Assembly: GCF_008017455.1 (NCBI RefSeq)
Contig: NZ_VRTY01000007.1
Location: 29,239-93,238 of the forward strand
DNA from: Pontibacter qinzhouensis
GTDB lineage: Bacteria; Bacteroidota; Bacteroidia; Cytophagales; Hymenobacteraceae
DNA: 64,000 nucleotides
Reading direction: 5' to 3'
This document shows, piece after piece, positions 35,619 to 44,148 of this stretch. Under the pieces are notes generated by a model. The model did not search any database, had not been told where the DNA came from, and saw only the letters and a program-made list of their open reading frames with translations. Each line of letters opens with the position of its first letter. The first letter of the stretch is position 1. Made by a program: the position numbers and the translations under genes.

Positions 35619-36635
35619 ATGAAAGAAATATTGAACCATTTATTTGAGCATAAGGCGCTGACAAAGGAGCAGGCGCGGGAGGTGCTGGTTAATATTACGG
35701 CTGGTATGTATAATCAGAACCAGATCTCCAGCTTTCTGACGGTGTACATGATGCGAAGCATTACCGTGGAGGAGCTGGAAGGTTTCCGGGATGCGCTCTT
35801 AGAACTGTGCCATCGCGTGAACCTGGATGCCTACAACCCCATAGACCTTTGCGGAACTGGTGGAGACGGCAAAGATACCTTTAACATCTCTACCATTTCA
35901 TCGTTTGTAGTAGCTGCCAACGGAGTAGCAGTAGCCAAACACGGAAATTACGGCGTGTCGTCTACCTGCGGTTCTTCTAATGTGCTGGAGGCCTTAGGCA
36001 TAAAATTCACTACCAACCACGGTGAGCTGGAGCGAAGCATCGAAAAGCACAACATTTGTTTTCTGCACGCGCCATTATTTCATCCGGCCCTGAAGAGTGT
36101 TGGCTCTATCCGGAAAGACCTCGGTGTGAAGACCTTCTTCAACATGCTGGGTCCTATGGTGAACCCGGCTTTCCCGAAACGCCAGATGGTGGGAGTTTTC
36201 AGCCTGGAGCTGGCACGGATGTATGGGTACCTCTATCAGCAAAGCGATGTACACTACAGCATCATCCACACGTTAGATGGGTATGACGAAGTCTCTTTAA
36301 CCAGCCCATTTAAACTAATATCCGATAAAAGCGAACTTCTGCTGGATGCAGAAACACTTGGGCTGCCGACTTTGCAGCACGAACAGATAAAAGGTGGATC
36401 AGACATAGCGGGTTCCGCAGATATTTTTTTAAATGTGCTCAAAGGCCAGGGAACAGAGGCCCAGACTGCCGTAGTTGCTGCCAATGCCGGTATAGCGCTG
36501 CAATGTGCCAAACCTGAACTTAGCTTCCGGGATGCCGCTGCTATAGCTAAAGAAACACTTGTAGCAGGAAAAGCTTATAGCCTGTTTAAGAACCTGATAA
36601 AAGACAATTCAGAAATAGTAGATGCTAGATATTAG
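35619..36635 (+). CDS. trpD: Anthranilate phosphoribosyltransferase
   Basis: 338 aa enzyme transferring phosphoribose from PRPP to anthranilate. The PRPP loop CGTGGDGKDTFNIST lies near residue 79, followed by VAKHGNYGVSSTCGSSNVLEALG near 105 and RKDLGVKTFFNMLGPMVNP near 165. The N-terminal helical domain is normal. NYG replaces the NRS seen in many homologues at the second anthranilate-site motif, a variation I believe is common in Bacteroidota. Confidence 0.95.
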   Translation: MKEILNHLFEHKALTKEQAREVLVNITAGMYNQNQISSFLTVYMMRSITVEELEGFRDALLELCHRVNLDAYNPIDLCGTGGDGKDTFNISTISSFVVAANGVAVAKHGNYGVSSTCGSSNVLEALGIKFTTNHGELERSIEKHNICFLHAPLFHPALKSVGSIRKDLGVKTFFNMLGPMVNPAFPKRQMVGVFSLELARMYGYLYQQSDVHYSIIHTLDGYDEVSLTSPFKLISDKSELLLDAETLGLPTLQHEQIKGGSDIAGSADIFLNVLKGQGTEAQTAVVAANAGIALQCAKPELSFRDAAAIAKETLVAGKAYSLFKNLIKDNSEIVDARY

Positions 36636-36709
36636 ATGTCAGACTTTTCAATAAAGCTTACAATCAACCAAAATAATCTATCATCTAAAATCTAGTATCT
36701 AACATCTAA
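36619..36709. repeat. Inverted-repeat spacer between trpD and trpC
   Basis: Left arm TAGATGCTAGATATTAGATG (36619 onward, includes the trpD stop) is nearly the reverse complement of the right arm near 36677-36708, which holds CATCTAAAATCTAGTATC and ends five bases before the trpC ATG. The best example of the spacer class. Confidence 0.65.
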
Positions 36710-36713
36710 AAAC

Positions 36714-37532
36714 ATGAATGTTCTAGAAGAAATCATAAATTTTAAGTACCAGGAAGTTGCAGATCGCAAAGCTTTGTTTCCGGTTAAGTTACTAGAGAAA
36801 AGCCTCTATTTCGAGACACCCTGCATATCTTTAGACCACTACCTGCTACGCCCCGACAAAAGCGGTATCATTGCGGAAATCAAACGGCGATCACCTTCCA
36901 AGGGAGATATCAACCCTTACGTTTCGGTGGAGCGAACTTCTATCGGATACATGCAGGCAGGTGCTTCTGCCTTATCTGTGCTTACCGACACACCCTATTT
37001 TGGCGGCAAGAACGAAGATTTAATGACGGCCCGAAAGTTTAATTACTGCCCTATTCTCCGTAAAGATTTTACGGTAGACGAATATCAGATTATAGAAGCC
37101 AAGTCGATAGGGGCAGATGCCATTTTGCTTATTGCCGCAGCTTTGCAACCAGCCAGACTTAAAGAACTTGCTTCCTTTGCCCGTTCTCTGGGCCTGGAGG
37201 TGTTGCTGGAGGTGCGGGACAAGGAGGAACTAGACGCCGCCATGAATGAATTCGTGACAGTGGTGGGAGTTAACAACCGTAACCTGAAAGACTTTAAAAC
37301 AGACATTGCCGCTTCTTACGACATAGCACCATACATTCCGGCAGGTATAACCAAAATCTCAGAAAGTGGTTTAAGCAAGCCGGAAACTTTGGTGGAACTG
37401 CGTGAGGCCGGATTTAACGGTTTCCTGATTGGCGAAACATTTATGACCACCAGCAGGCCAGAGAGAGCAGCCGCCGAATTTATTCAAGCATTCCGGACTT
37501 TGCTTGATAAAAAAGCCCACTATGTTAGTTAA
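36714..37532 (+). CDS. trpC: Indole-3-glycerol phosphate synthase
   Basis: 272 aa TIM barrel enzyme, not fused to TrpF. Key motifs: GIIAEIKRRSPSKG near 58 (catalytic Lys), LSVLTDTPYFGG near 88, ILRKDFTVDEYQI near 115, LLEVRDKEEL near 163, VVGVNNRNLKDF near 182 and ISESGL near 220. Its 3' end overlaps the trpF start by 11 bases, implying translational coupling. Confidence 0.95.
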   Translation: MNVLEEIINFKYQEVADRKALFPVKLLEKSLYFETPCISLDHYLLRPDKSGIIAEIKRRSPSKGDINPYVSVERTSIGYMQAGASALSVLTDTPYFGGKNEDLMTARKFNYCPILRKDFTVDEYQIIEAKSIGADAILLIAAALQPARLKELASFARSLGLEVLLEVRDKEELDAAMNEFVTVVGVNNRNLKDFKTDIAASYDIAPYIPAGITKISESGLSKPETLVELREAGFNGFLIGETFMTTSRPERAAAEFIQAFRTLLDKKAHYVS

Positions 37533-38142
37533 AGTCTGTGGTATGCGGGAGCCTGAGAATGTGCAGCAGATAGCTGCCTTCCATCCCGCTTTCATGGGCT
37601 TTATCTTTTACCCGGGCTCCAGGCGTTTTGCCGGAAAGGCAGCAGATCTGGCTTTTTTAAAACAACTACCTGATAACATTAAGCGGGTGGGTGTGTTTGT
37701 AAATGAACAGGAGCTGGAGATGAAGCGGCTGGTAAAGGATCTTGAACTCGATCTGGTACAGTTACATGGCCATGAAGCTCCTGAACTATGTGCAGCTATG
37801 CAAGCAGCAGGTGTAGAGGTTATTAAAGCTTTTTCTGTGGACGATAGCTTTAACTTTAGTGAATTAAATGCCTACACCAACTGCACCGACTATTTTCTTT
37901 TCGATACGAAGGGCAAAGAATACGGCGGCAATGGCATAACTTTCGATTGGCAGGTGTTGGAAAATTATCACCTCCACAAGCCGTACCTGCTTAGCGGAGG
38001 CCTGAACCTTGAGAATATAGCCAACATCAGCAGCATCAGCAGAAAGCCATTTGCCCTCGACATTAACAGCGGATTTGAAACAAAGCCTGGGCTAAAGGAT
38101 GTCGAGAAAGTGAAAATCCTTTTTGAGAAATTAATAAGGTGA
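37522..38142 (+). CDS. trpF: Phosphoribosylanthranilate isomerase
   Basis: 206 aa TIM barrel isomerase. LVKVCGMREPENVQQ at the N-terminus contains the catalytic Cys; MGFIFYPGSRRF near 30, DLVQLHGHE near 77, the Asp in FLFDTKGKEYGG near 123, LLSGGLNLEN near 155 and ALDINSGFETKPG near 175 complete the site. A TTG at 37504 in the same frame exists, but ATG 37522 directly precedes the conserved start. Confidence 0.94.
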   Translation: MLVKVCGMREPENVQQIAAFHPAFMGFIFYPGSRRFAGKAADLAFLKQLPDNIKRVGVFVNEQELEMKRLVKDLELDLVQLHGHEAPELCAAMQAAGVEVIKAFSVDDSFNFSELNAYTNCTDYFLFDTKGKEYGGNGITFDWQVLENYHLHKPYLLSGGLNLENIANISSISRKPFALDINSGFETKPGLKDVEKVKILFEKLIR

Positions 38143-38240
38143 ATAAATTAAAATTAGAAAGTTGATAATAATAAAGTTAGAGTACTGAGTAACGTGAATC
38201 AATAACTCTAAACTCATAACTTTTAACTCTTAACTAAAAA
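38143..38240. repeat. AT-rich inverted-repeat spacer between trpF and trpB
   Basis: Contains AGTTAGAGTACTGAG and, near the trpB start, AACTTTTAACTCTTAACT. Weaker complementarity than the other spacers and a different unit (TTAACT). Confidence 0.4.
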
Positions 38241-38242
38241 AC

Positions 38243-39433
38243 ATGAAATACGCAGTAGATGATAATGGCTTTTATGGGAAGTTTGGCGGAGCGTATGTAC
38301 CCGAAATGCTTTACCCTAATGTGGAGGAGTTGCGTCAGAACTACCTGAAAATAATGTACGAGCCGGCATTCCAGGAGGAGTTGCAGGGGCTGCTAAAAGA
38401 TTATGTAGGCCGACCAACCCCGCTATATTTTGCAAAACGCTTATCAGAAAAATATAATACCAAAATTTACCTGAAGCGGGAGGACCTGAACCACACAGGC
38501 GCTCATAAAATAAACAATACCATGGGCCAGATCTTACTGGCGAAACGGCTAGGCAAAAAGCGCATTATTGCCGAAACAGGAGCAGGGCAGCATGGTGTGG
38601 CCACGGCCACCGTCTGCGCCCTGATGGGGCTGGAGTGTATTGTATACATGGGTGAAGTGGATATTGAACGGCAAGCCCCTAATGTGGCCCGTATGAAGAT
38701 GTTAGGTGCAACGGTTGTGCCTGCCATCAGCGGCAGCCGCACCCTTAAAGATGCAACAAACGAGGCTATCCGCGACTGGATCAATAACCCGGAAAATACA
38801 TACTATATAATAGGTTCTGTTGTAGGCCCGCATCCTTACCCGGATATGGTTACTCGCTTTCAGGCGGTTATTTCAGAAGAGATGATGGCGCAGCTGCAGG
38901 AGAAGGAAGGCCGCGACTACCCTGATTATGTGGTGGCCTGCGTTGGTGGCGGCAGCAACGCAGCCGGTGCCTTTTACCATTACTTAGATCGCCCGGAAGT
39001 TAAGCTGGTAGCCGTTGAGGCAGCCGGAATGGGAATAGACTCTGGTGAGTCGGCAGCAACTTCAGTGCTTGGCAAAGAAGGTGTGATACATGGTAGCCGC
39101 ACCTTGCTGATGCAGACCGAAGACGGACAGGTAGTGGAGCCTTATTCCATTTCCGCCGGCTTAGATTACCCGGGTGTAGGGCCACTGCACGCGCACCTGC
39201 ACCAGTCTGGTCGCGCCATTTTCAAAAGCATAACCGATGAGGAGGCACTGCAGGCAGTACTGGAGCTGACCAAGCTAGAAGGCATCATTCCGGCCTTAGA
39301 AAGTGCCCACGCCTTAGCTGCCTTAGATAGAATTGGAGCCAAGCCAGACGAAGTGGTGGTGCTGAACCTGTCAGGACGCGGCGATAAAGATTTAGCAACC
39401 TATTTAAAGAGATTTCACTTCGATGGAGAATAG
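38243..39433 (+). CDS. trpB: Tryptophan synthase beta subunit
   Basis: 396 aa PLP enzyme joining indole and serine. The PLP Lys is in [11 protein letters not shown] near residue 87; [21 protein letters not shown] near 110, the phosphate cup [13 protein letters not shown] near 235 and LSGRGDKDL near 380 are intact. Short-loop TrpB1 type that pairs with TrpA. Overlaps the trpA start by 11 bases. Confidence 0.97.
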   Translation: MKYAVDDNGFYGKFGGAYVPEMLYPNVEELRQNYLKIMYEPAFQEELQGLLKDYVGRPTPLYFAKRLSEKYNTKIYLKREDLNHTGAHKINNTMGQILLAKRLGKKRIIAETGAGQHGVATATVCALMGLECIVYMGEVDIERQAPNVARMKMLGATVVPAISGSRTLKDATNEAIRDWINNPENTYYIIGSVVGPHPYPDMVTRFQAVISEEMMAQLQEKEGRDYPDYVVACVGGGSNAAGAFYHYLDRPEVKLVAVEAAGMGIDSGESAATSVLGKEGVIHGSRTLLMQTEDGQVVEPYSISAGLDYPGVGPLHAHLHQSGRAIFKSITDEEALQAVLELTKLEGIIPALESAHALAALDRIGAKPDEVVVLNLSGRGDKDLATYLKRFHFDGE

Positions 39434-40199
39434 AATAAAGAACCTATTTGCAGAAAAGCAGCAGGGGCTGCTCTCCGTTTACTTTACAGCCGGCTACCCA
39501 AACCTGGAAGATACGGTTCCTATAATTCTGGAACTGGAAAAAAACGGTGTTGATCTGATTGAGGTTGGCATGCCTTTCTCTGACCCGCTGGCCGATGGAC
39601 CTACCATTCAGCAGAGCAGCGAAATTGCCCTGAAGAACGGCATGACCATTCCCAGGTTGTTCCAGCAGTTGCAGGACATCCGGAAACACACGCAAATACC
39701 ATTGGTGCTGATGGGCTACCTGAACCCGGTGATGCAATATGGGGTGGAGCGGTTCTGCCAAAAAGCAAAAGAAATTGGGATAGATGGTGTTATTCTGCCA
39801 GACCTGCCACTCCTGGATTATGTGCGTGAGTATAAATCTGTCTTTGAAGAAAACAGCCTAAGCAAAATTTTTCTGGTTACTCCTCAAACGCCCGAGCAGC
39901 GCATCCGTGAGATAGACAGCCACACCAATGGCTTTGTCTATATGGTGTCATCGGCCTCTACAACAGGTAGCACCACCGGCAAGGCAGTAGCCAACACAGA
40001 CTATTTTCAGCGCGTTTCAAATATGGGGCTGCGCAACCCAGGCATGATCGGCTTTGGCATACATAACAACGAAACGTTTGCCCAAGCCTGCAACCACGCC
40101 AAAGGGGCCATTATAGGAAGTGCCTTTATTAAAGCATTAGGTCAGGAGGGAGAATTGGAGCAAAATATCAGTTCGTTTATCCAAAGCATCAGAAACTAA
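39423..40199 (+). CDS. trpA: Tryptophan synthase alpha subunit
   Basis: 258 aa TIM barrel that releases indole for Trp[13 protein letters not shown] near 19, catalytic Glu in [18 protein letters not shown] near 48, catalytic Asp in [11 protein letters not shown] near 128, [12 protein letters not shown] near 177 and GFGIHNNET near 212 are present. Four bases separate it from the DAHP synthase gene. Confidence 0.96.
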   Translation: MENRIKNLFAEKQQGLLSVYFTAGYPNLEDTVPIILELEKNGVDLIEVGMPFSDPLADGPTIQQSSEIALKNGMTIPRLFQQLQDIRKHTQIPLVLMGYLNPVMQYGVERFCQKAKEIGIDGVILPDLPLLDYVREYKSVFEENSLSKIFLVTPQTPEQRIREIDSHTNGFVYMVSSASTTGSTTGKAVANTDYFQRVSNMGLRNPGMIGFGIHNNETFAQACNHAKGAIIGSAFIKALGQEGELEQNISSFIQSIRN

Positions 40200-40202
40200 G
40201 CC

Positions 40203-41213
40203 ATGATCATTCAACTACAACAGGGCCTGCCAGATAATCTGAAAGAGAACATTCTAAAGCAGGTGAAGGCCATCGGCTACAAAGTCACCGAGGTAAAAAC
40301 GCAGGAAGGCGATTACCTGGTAGCCATCGGGAAGAAAGACTTCGATATCCGCTCCATCGGGCAGTTGCCAGGCGTAGCCGACATACACAGAGTTTCAGAT
40401 GAATATAAACTTATCTCCAGAAAATGGCGGGTAGCTCCAACGCAGATAGACCTCTGCGATGGTGTAGTTATCGGGGAGGGGCAATTCAGCATCATGGCCG
40501 GGCCGTGTTCTATTGAGAGTGAGCGACAGATTGAACTAGTGGTGGAGCACCTGAAGGCTAACCAGGTGAAAATCATGCGTGGAGGAGTATTTAAGCCTCG
40601 CAGCTCTCCTTATGCTTTTAGAGGCATGGGGCTCGATGGCTTGAAAATGTTTCATGAGTTGTGCAACGAAAACGGCATTAAGATCATAACCGAGGTGATG
40701 CAGGTATCGCAGATTGAAGACATGTTGCCTTATGTGGATGTGTTTCAGGTGGGTGCCCGCAACAGCCAGAATTTTAACTTACTCGATGCCTTGGGCGAGG
40801 CGCAGAAGCCAGTACTGCTGAAACGCGGCATATCGGGCACTTTGGAAGAGCTGTTACAGGCAGCGGAGTATATTTTCTCGAACGGAAACGAAAAAATTAT
40901 ACTCTGCGAACGCGGAATCCGGTCTTACGAAAATGCTTACCGCAACGTACTCGACCTGAACGCAGTTCCGGTTCTTAAGGCCAAAACTCATTTACCCGTT
41001 ATTGTAGACCCATCGCACGGCATCGGCTTGCGCGATTATGTGGAGGATATGTCGCTGGCTGCCGTTATGGCCGGTGCTGACGGTGTGATTTATGAAACGC
41101 ACCAGAAACCGGAAGAAGCCTTTTCAGATGGTCAGCAAACTGTTAACTTCCAGGAATCGGAGCGGCTTATTAAACGTATGCGGCTGGCTTATGAATTAAG
41201 AACCAGCTTTTAA
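40203..41213 (+). CDS. aroF: 3-deoxy-7-phosphoheptulonate (DAHP) synthase with N-terminal regulatory domain
   Basis: 336 aa, type I-beta DAHP synthase, first step of the shikimate pathway (PEP plus erythrose 4-phosphate). Residues 1-75 form the ferredoxin-like regulatory domain known to mediate Phe/Tyr feedback in relatives; the catalytic KDSA-like barrel follows with IMAGPCSIESERQI near 98, MRGGVFKPRSSPYAFRGMG near 123, VGARNSQNFNLL near 182 and PVIVDPSHGIG near 263. It is the last gene of the trp operon, so aromatic entry is tied to Trp control. Gene symbol follows common usage. Confidence 0.93.
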   Translation: MIIQLQQGLPDNLKENILKQVKAIGYKVTEVKTQEGDYLVAIGKKDFDIRSIGQLPGVADIHRVSDEYKLISRKWRVAPTQIDLCDGVVIGEGQFSIMAGPCSIESERQIELVVEHLKANQVKIMRGGVFKPRSSPYAFRGMGLDGLKMFHELCNENGIKIITEVMQVSQIEDMLPYVDVFQVGARNSQNFNLLDALGEAQKPVLLKRGISGTLEELLQAAEYIFSNGNEKIILCERGIRSYENAYRNVLDLNAVPVLKAKTHLPVIVDPSHGIGLRDYVEDMSLAAVMAGADGVIYETHQKPEEAFSDGQQTVNFQESERLIKRMRLAYELRTSF

Positions 41214-41251
41214 CCAGGATAGGTTAACGGATAAAATACCACTCTATTAAT

Positions 41252-41293
41252 CGAAAAGGTCAGGATGCACCATAACATCCTGACCTTTTCGGT
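41252..41293 (+). terminator. Terminator of the trp operon
   Basis: CGAAAAGGTCAGGATG / CATCCTGACCTTTTCG stem around CACCATAA; symmetrical. Confidence 0.9.
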
Positions 41294-41328
41294 TTACTAA
41301 ACCAACTACAAATAAATAAAGCCTGGCC

Positions 41329-41386
41329 TACCCTTGGAAGAATTTACCTAAATAACCTTTGGAAGGCTGTTTTCATTAGAAGAATC
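41329..41386 (+). repeat. 58-bp dispersed element, copy 11
   Basis: TACCCTTG about 38 bases after the trp terminator; CCTTTGGAAGGCTG and TTTTCATTAGAAGAATC follow. Exactly 58 bp. Confidence 0.88.
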
Positions 41387-41496
41387 ACTTACATGGCTTA
41401 GCAAGACTGTAGTTACAGCACTTGTAAAACTCAAAACCGCTTTCTGAAGTACAGCTACTATTCATACTGGTGCTGTAAACTAAACCACTCACTCAT

Positions 41497-42219
41497 CTGA
41501 AACCTGTCGTACTACATATAACGCTGGCTTTGCTGGTACTGCTGCTTGGGGGTTGTGCCTCATACCAGGAATCTCCTAAGTACCAATTTTCAGAAGGCAT
41601 TTACCGGCAACGCTTTTCCGACTCCTTAACCAGCCGTGTGTATGTCGATTTTAACGAAGAACAGCTCCTTCTTTTCCCGTTGCAGTCAGTTTCCGATACA
41701 TGGCAGCCTGATACCAGCCGGGTAGTTGCCCTCGATTTGCCGAAAGAGAGGCAACAGGCACTGCCGGCAACCTTAAGCTTTTCCAAACCCTCATTTGATT
41801 TGGATGTGCTGACAATGCCTTTTAAATTCAGGCCATCGGCTGGCGGTTTGCCTGCTCAGCTAAACACAAATTTTCAGGGTGCATTATACCTGGGCATGCG
41901 GCGCGATGTGTTTAAGATCAATTATAAGCCAACGCCCTTGCAGAATTACCGCAAACATTTTAACCACTTTGGCTACAGTTTAGGGCTTTTTACAGGTTTA
42001 GGCTCTTCCGTCGTAAACGAAACCGTTACAAATAACCAGGTAAGTTATGAATACGATGGGGTGCTGTTTTCGAATGGAATCGGTGCGGTGTTAGGCGTTA
42101 ACAACCTGTCGATCGGTTTGGCGGTAGGTGCTGATTTCCTGATGGACAGCAACAGGAGCAGCTGGGTTTACCAGCGCAAGCCTTGGGTCGGATTGGCGTT
42201 TGGACTCAACCTGAACTAA
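41497..42219 (+). CDS. Hypothetical lipoprotein with likely CTG start
   Basis: About 240 aa. A lipobox LLLGGC is followed by ASYQESPKYQF; the rest is strand-rich (FGYSLGLFTGLGSSV, GIGAVLGVNNLSIGLAVG) and may form a small barrel. No ATG is available. A TTG at 41530 would leave only eight residues before Cys, whereas CTG at 41497 gives K-P-V-V-L-H-I-T-L-A-L-L-V-L-L-L-G-G-C, an ordinary lipoprotein signal. The upstream in-frame stop is at 41476. mgtE begins 20 bases downstream and may be co-transcribed. No known family. Confidence 0.6.
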   Translation: MKPVVLHITLALLVLLLGGCASYQESPKYQFSEGIYRQRFSDSLTSRVYVDFNEEQLLLFPLQSVSDTWQPDTSRVVALDLPKERQQALPATLSFSKPSFDLDVLTMPFKFRPSAGGLPAQLNTNFQGALYLGMRRDVFKINYKPTPLQNYRKHFNHFGYSLGLFTGLGSSVVNETVTNNQVSYEYDGVLFSNGIGAVLGVNNLSIGLAVGADFLMDSNRSSWVYQRKPWVGLAFGLNLN

Positions 42220-42239
42220 AACTTTAATTTTCGCTATTT

Positions 42240-43583
42240 ATGAAGGCTCTCTACAACGGATTAAACATACAGGATTTAAAAACCCAACACCCCAGCGACA
42301 TTGCAGAGGTCATAAACGAGCTAAACCAAAAGGAGCGGATTATCGCATTTCTGCTGCTGCCAGGGCACCTGAAAGCGGAGGTTTTTACTTATTTTAGCCA
42401 CACCGTGCAGGAGGAGATTCTGAAAGAGCTTGGCTCTAAAGAAACAGCTGAGATTCTGGAAAACATGGCACCCGACGACCGGACCGAGATTTTCGAGAAC
42501 TTTCCGGATCTGCTGATAAAAGAGTCTATCAACCTGCTTTCTGATGAGGAAAAACGGATTGCGCTCAACCTGCTGGGCTACCCCGAAAAAAGCATTGCCC
42601 GCGTAATGACACCTTATTACATACAGGCAAAAAAAGGGTGGACGGTAAAGCAGGCCATGCAGAACATCAGGCGCTACGGCAAAAAAGCAGAAACGCTGAA
42701 CCATGTCTATATCGTAGACAAAGAAAACAAACTGGTGGACGACATCCGGATAGGAAAGCTGCTTATGGCCGACGAGGAGCAAACCATGGATTCGCTGATG
42801 GATTACCAGTTTGTGAGCCTCACCACCACCATGACCCGCGAAGAAGCCATTGAACATTTCGACAAATACGACAGGGCGGTTATGCCGGTGGTATCAGAGA
42901 GCGGTGTGCTGGTTGGCATCGTAACCCACGACGATATTTTTGACGAAATCGAACGGCGCGATACCGAAGATATTCAGAAATTCGGTGGTCTGGAAGCCCT
43001 TGACCTCTCATACACCGACACACCGCTGTTGTCGTTGGTTCGAAAAAGAGCAAGCGTCCTCATCATCCTGTTCCTGGGCGAAATGCTGACCGCTTCGGCT
43101 ATGGGCTATTTTGAGGATGAGCTGGAGAAGGCGGTTGTATTAGCCTTGTTTATTCCGCTTATTATTTCGAGTGGAGGTAATTCCGGTTCCCAGGCAGCCA
43201 CGCTCATCGTGAGAGCCATGGCTATTAAAGAACTTTACCTGAAGGACTGGTGGTATGTGATGCGGAAGGAAGTGCTGTCGGGTTTGCTGCTTGGTTTAAT
43301 TTTGGGTGTAATAGGATTCATTCGGATAATGGTATGGCAACAGGCCGGCCTGTACGATTATGGCCCGTATGCGCACCTGATCGGCTTAACCATTGGTTTT
43401 TCGCTTGTAGGCATTGTGCTTTGGGGAACCTTGTCTGGTTCCATGATTCCGTTCCTGCTGCACAAGCTCGGCCTTGACCCCGCCACTTCTTCAGCTCCCT
43501 TTGTGGCCACGCTCGTAGATGTTACAGGGCTGGTAATTTATTTCACCATAGCAGCTGCTTTACTAAGCGGTACGCTGCTCTAA
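42240..43583 (+). CDS. mgtE: MgtE magnesium transporter
   Basis: 447 aa. Order of domains is typical: N-terminal helical MgtE_N superhelix (1-125, with MAPDDRTEIFENFPD near 78), two CBS domains (about 130-250, with GILVGIVTHDDIFDEI-like end), a plug helix and five transmembrane helices. The pore carries PLIISSGGNSGSQAATLIVRAMA near 308 and GLDPATSSAPFVATLVDVTGL near 412, which contain the conserved Asp for Mg2+. It imports magnesium and is gated by cytosolic Mg2+. No M-box-like leader was recognised. Confidence 0.95.
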   Translation: MKALYNGLNIQDLKTQHPSDIAEVINELNQKERIIAFLLLPGHLKAEVFTYFSHTVQEEILKELGSKETAEILENMAPDDRTEIFENFPDLLIKESINLLSDEEKRIALNLLGYPEKSIARVMTPYYIQAKKGWTVKQAMQNIRRYGKKAETLNHVYIVDKENKLVDDIRIGKLLMADEEQTMDSLMDYQFVSLTTTMTREEAIEHFDKYDRAVMPVVSESGVLVGIVTHDDIFDEIERRDTEDIQKFGGLEALDLSYTDTPLLSLVRKRASVLIILFLGEMLTASAMGYFEDELEKAVVLALFIPLIISSGGNSGSQAATLIVRAMAIKELYLKDWWYVMRKEVLSGLLLGLILGVIGFIRIMVWQQAGLYDYGPYAHLIGLTIGFSLVGIVLWGTLSGSMIPFLLHKLGLDPATSSAPFVATLVDVTGLVIYFTIAAALLSGTLL

Positions 43584-43767
43584 GGTATGGGTAAGACAGA
43601 AACTACCCATTCAACGTTCCGGCAGTAATCATTTAATTATGTGAAACTTATAAACTACTAACAGGCCTTCACTGCCGCGAGCTTTTAATTCGTGTTGTAC
43701 ATTGATGCGAGTTTTCAACTCTCGAAGATAAATTGGTTCTAATCTTAACAAGATGACTATTCCGTCG

Positions 43768-43825
43768 GATTATTCTAATGAAAATGGCCTTCCAAAGGGA
43801 AATCGCCATAATAAGGCCAAGGGTA
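43768..43825 (-). repeat. 58-bp dispersed element, copy 12
   Basis: Plus strand ATTATTCTAATGAAAA, then GGCCTTCCAAAG, and CAAGGGTA at the end. Closest to consensus. Lies between two plus-strand units but reads TACCCTTG-first on the minus strand, the exception to the orientation rule. Confidence 0.9.
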
Positions 43826-43927
43826 GTTGGAGCCGAAACCAGGCCAGCTTCTTTAAGTTTTGGTTTTTTTCAGAACTAAGATTAAACATTTTCTGCTAAA
43901 TCGTTATACATTATTAAAGAGATACTA

Positions 43928-43935
43928 TATCTTTA
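43928..43935 (+). promoter_or_regulatory. Candidate -7 box for the hisH operon
   Basis: TATCTTTA, one mismatch from TAnnTTTG; the hisL2 ATG follows after only 4 bases, which would make the leader mRNA leaderless. No good -33 box. Confidence 0.4.
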
Positions 43936-43939
43936 CGGC

Positions 43940-44020
43940 ATGACAGAAACGTTGGCACATTTGCATCATCATCATCTGCGAAGCATCAGTTTCGGAGCCA
44001 AATGCCTATGGATTTGCTGA
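43940..44020 (+). CDS. hisL2: His operon leader peptide 2
   Basis: A 26-codon ORF, M-T-E-T-L-A-H-L followed by four His codons in a row (43964-43975), then LRSISFGAKCLWIC. Five of the residues at positions 7-12 are His. Followed within 18 bases by a strong terminator and then hisH. Unrelated in sequence to the first leader except for the His run, so it is a second, independent His-sensing attenuator. Mechanism is inferred from architecture. Confidence 0.85.
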   Translation: MTETLAHLHHHHLRSISFGAKCLWIC

Positions 44021-44035
44021 TTTTATAAAAATATA

Positions 44036-44073
44036 TCCAAAAGCCTGACTCCGTAAGAGCCAGGCTTTTTTGT
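44036..44073 (+). terminator. Attenuator terminator before hisH
   Basis: AAAAGCCTGACTC / GAGCCAGGCTTTT with a short loop (one mismatch) and a six-T tail. Confidence 0.88.
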
Positions 44074-44104
44074 TTATCAACCAGAAGCCATTAAAAATCA
44101 GAAT

Positions 44105-44148
44105 GAATCCTTCCCTCACTTCTAATTTTTAATTTTTAATTTGAAAAA
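44105..44148. repeat. Tandem AT repeat before hisH
   Basis: CTAATTTTTAATTTTTAATT precedes TGAAAAAATG at the hisH start. Similar low-complexity pre-gene sequence is common in Bacteroidota. Confidence 0.45.

Larger units (their letters stand above)
43584..43939. other. Intergenic stretch between mgtE and hisL2
   Basis: 356 bases. Contains dispersed element copy 12 (43768-43825), the only copy whose sense strand opposes the upstream gene. Promoter-like TATCTTTA at 43928 is at its end. Confidence 0.5.

Noticed and set aside
42000..42240. Magnesium riboswitch (M-box) before mgtE
   Set aside because: mgtE begins 20 bases after the preceding gene; no room and no recognisable M-box.
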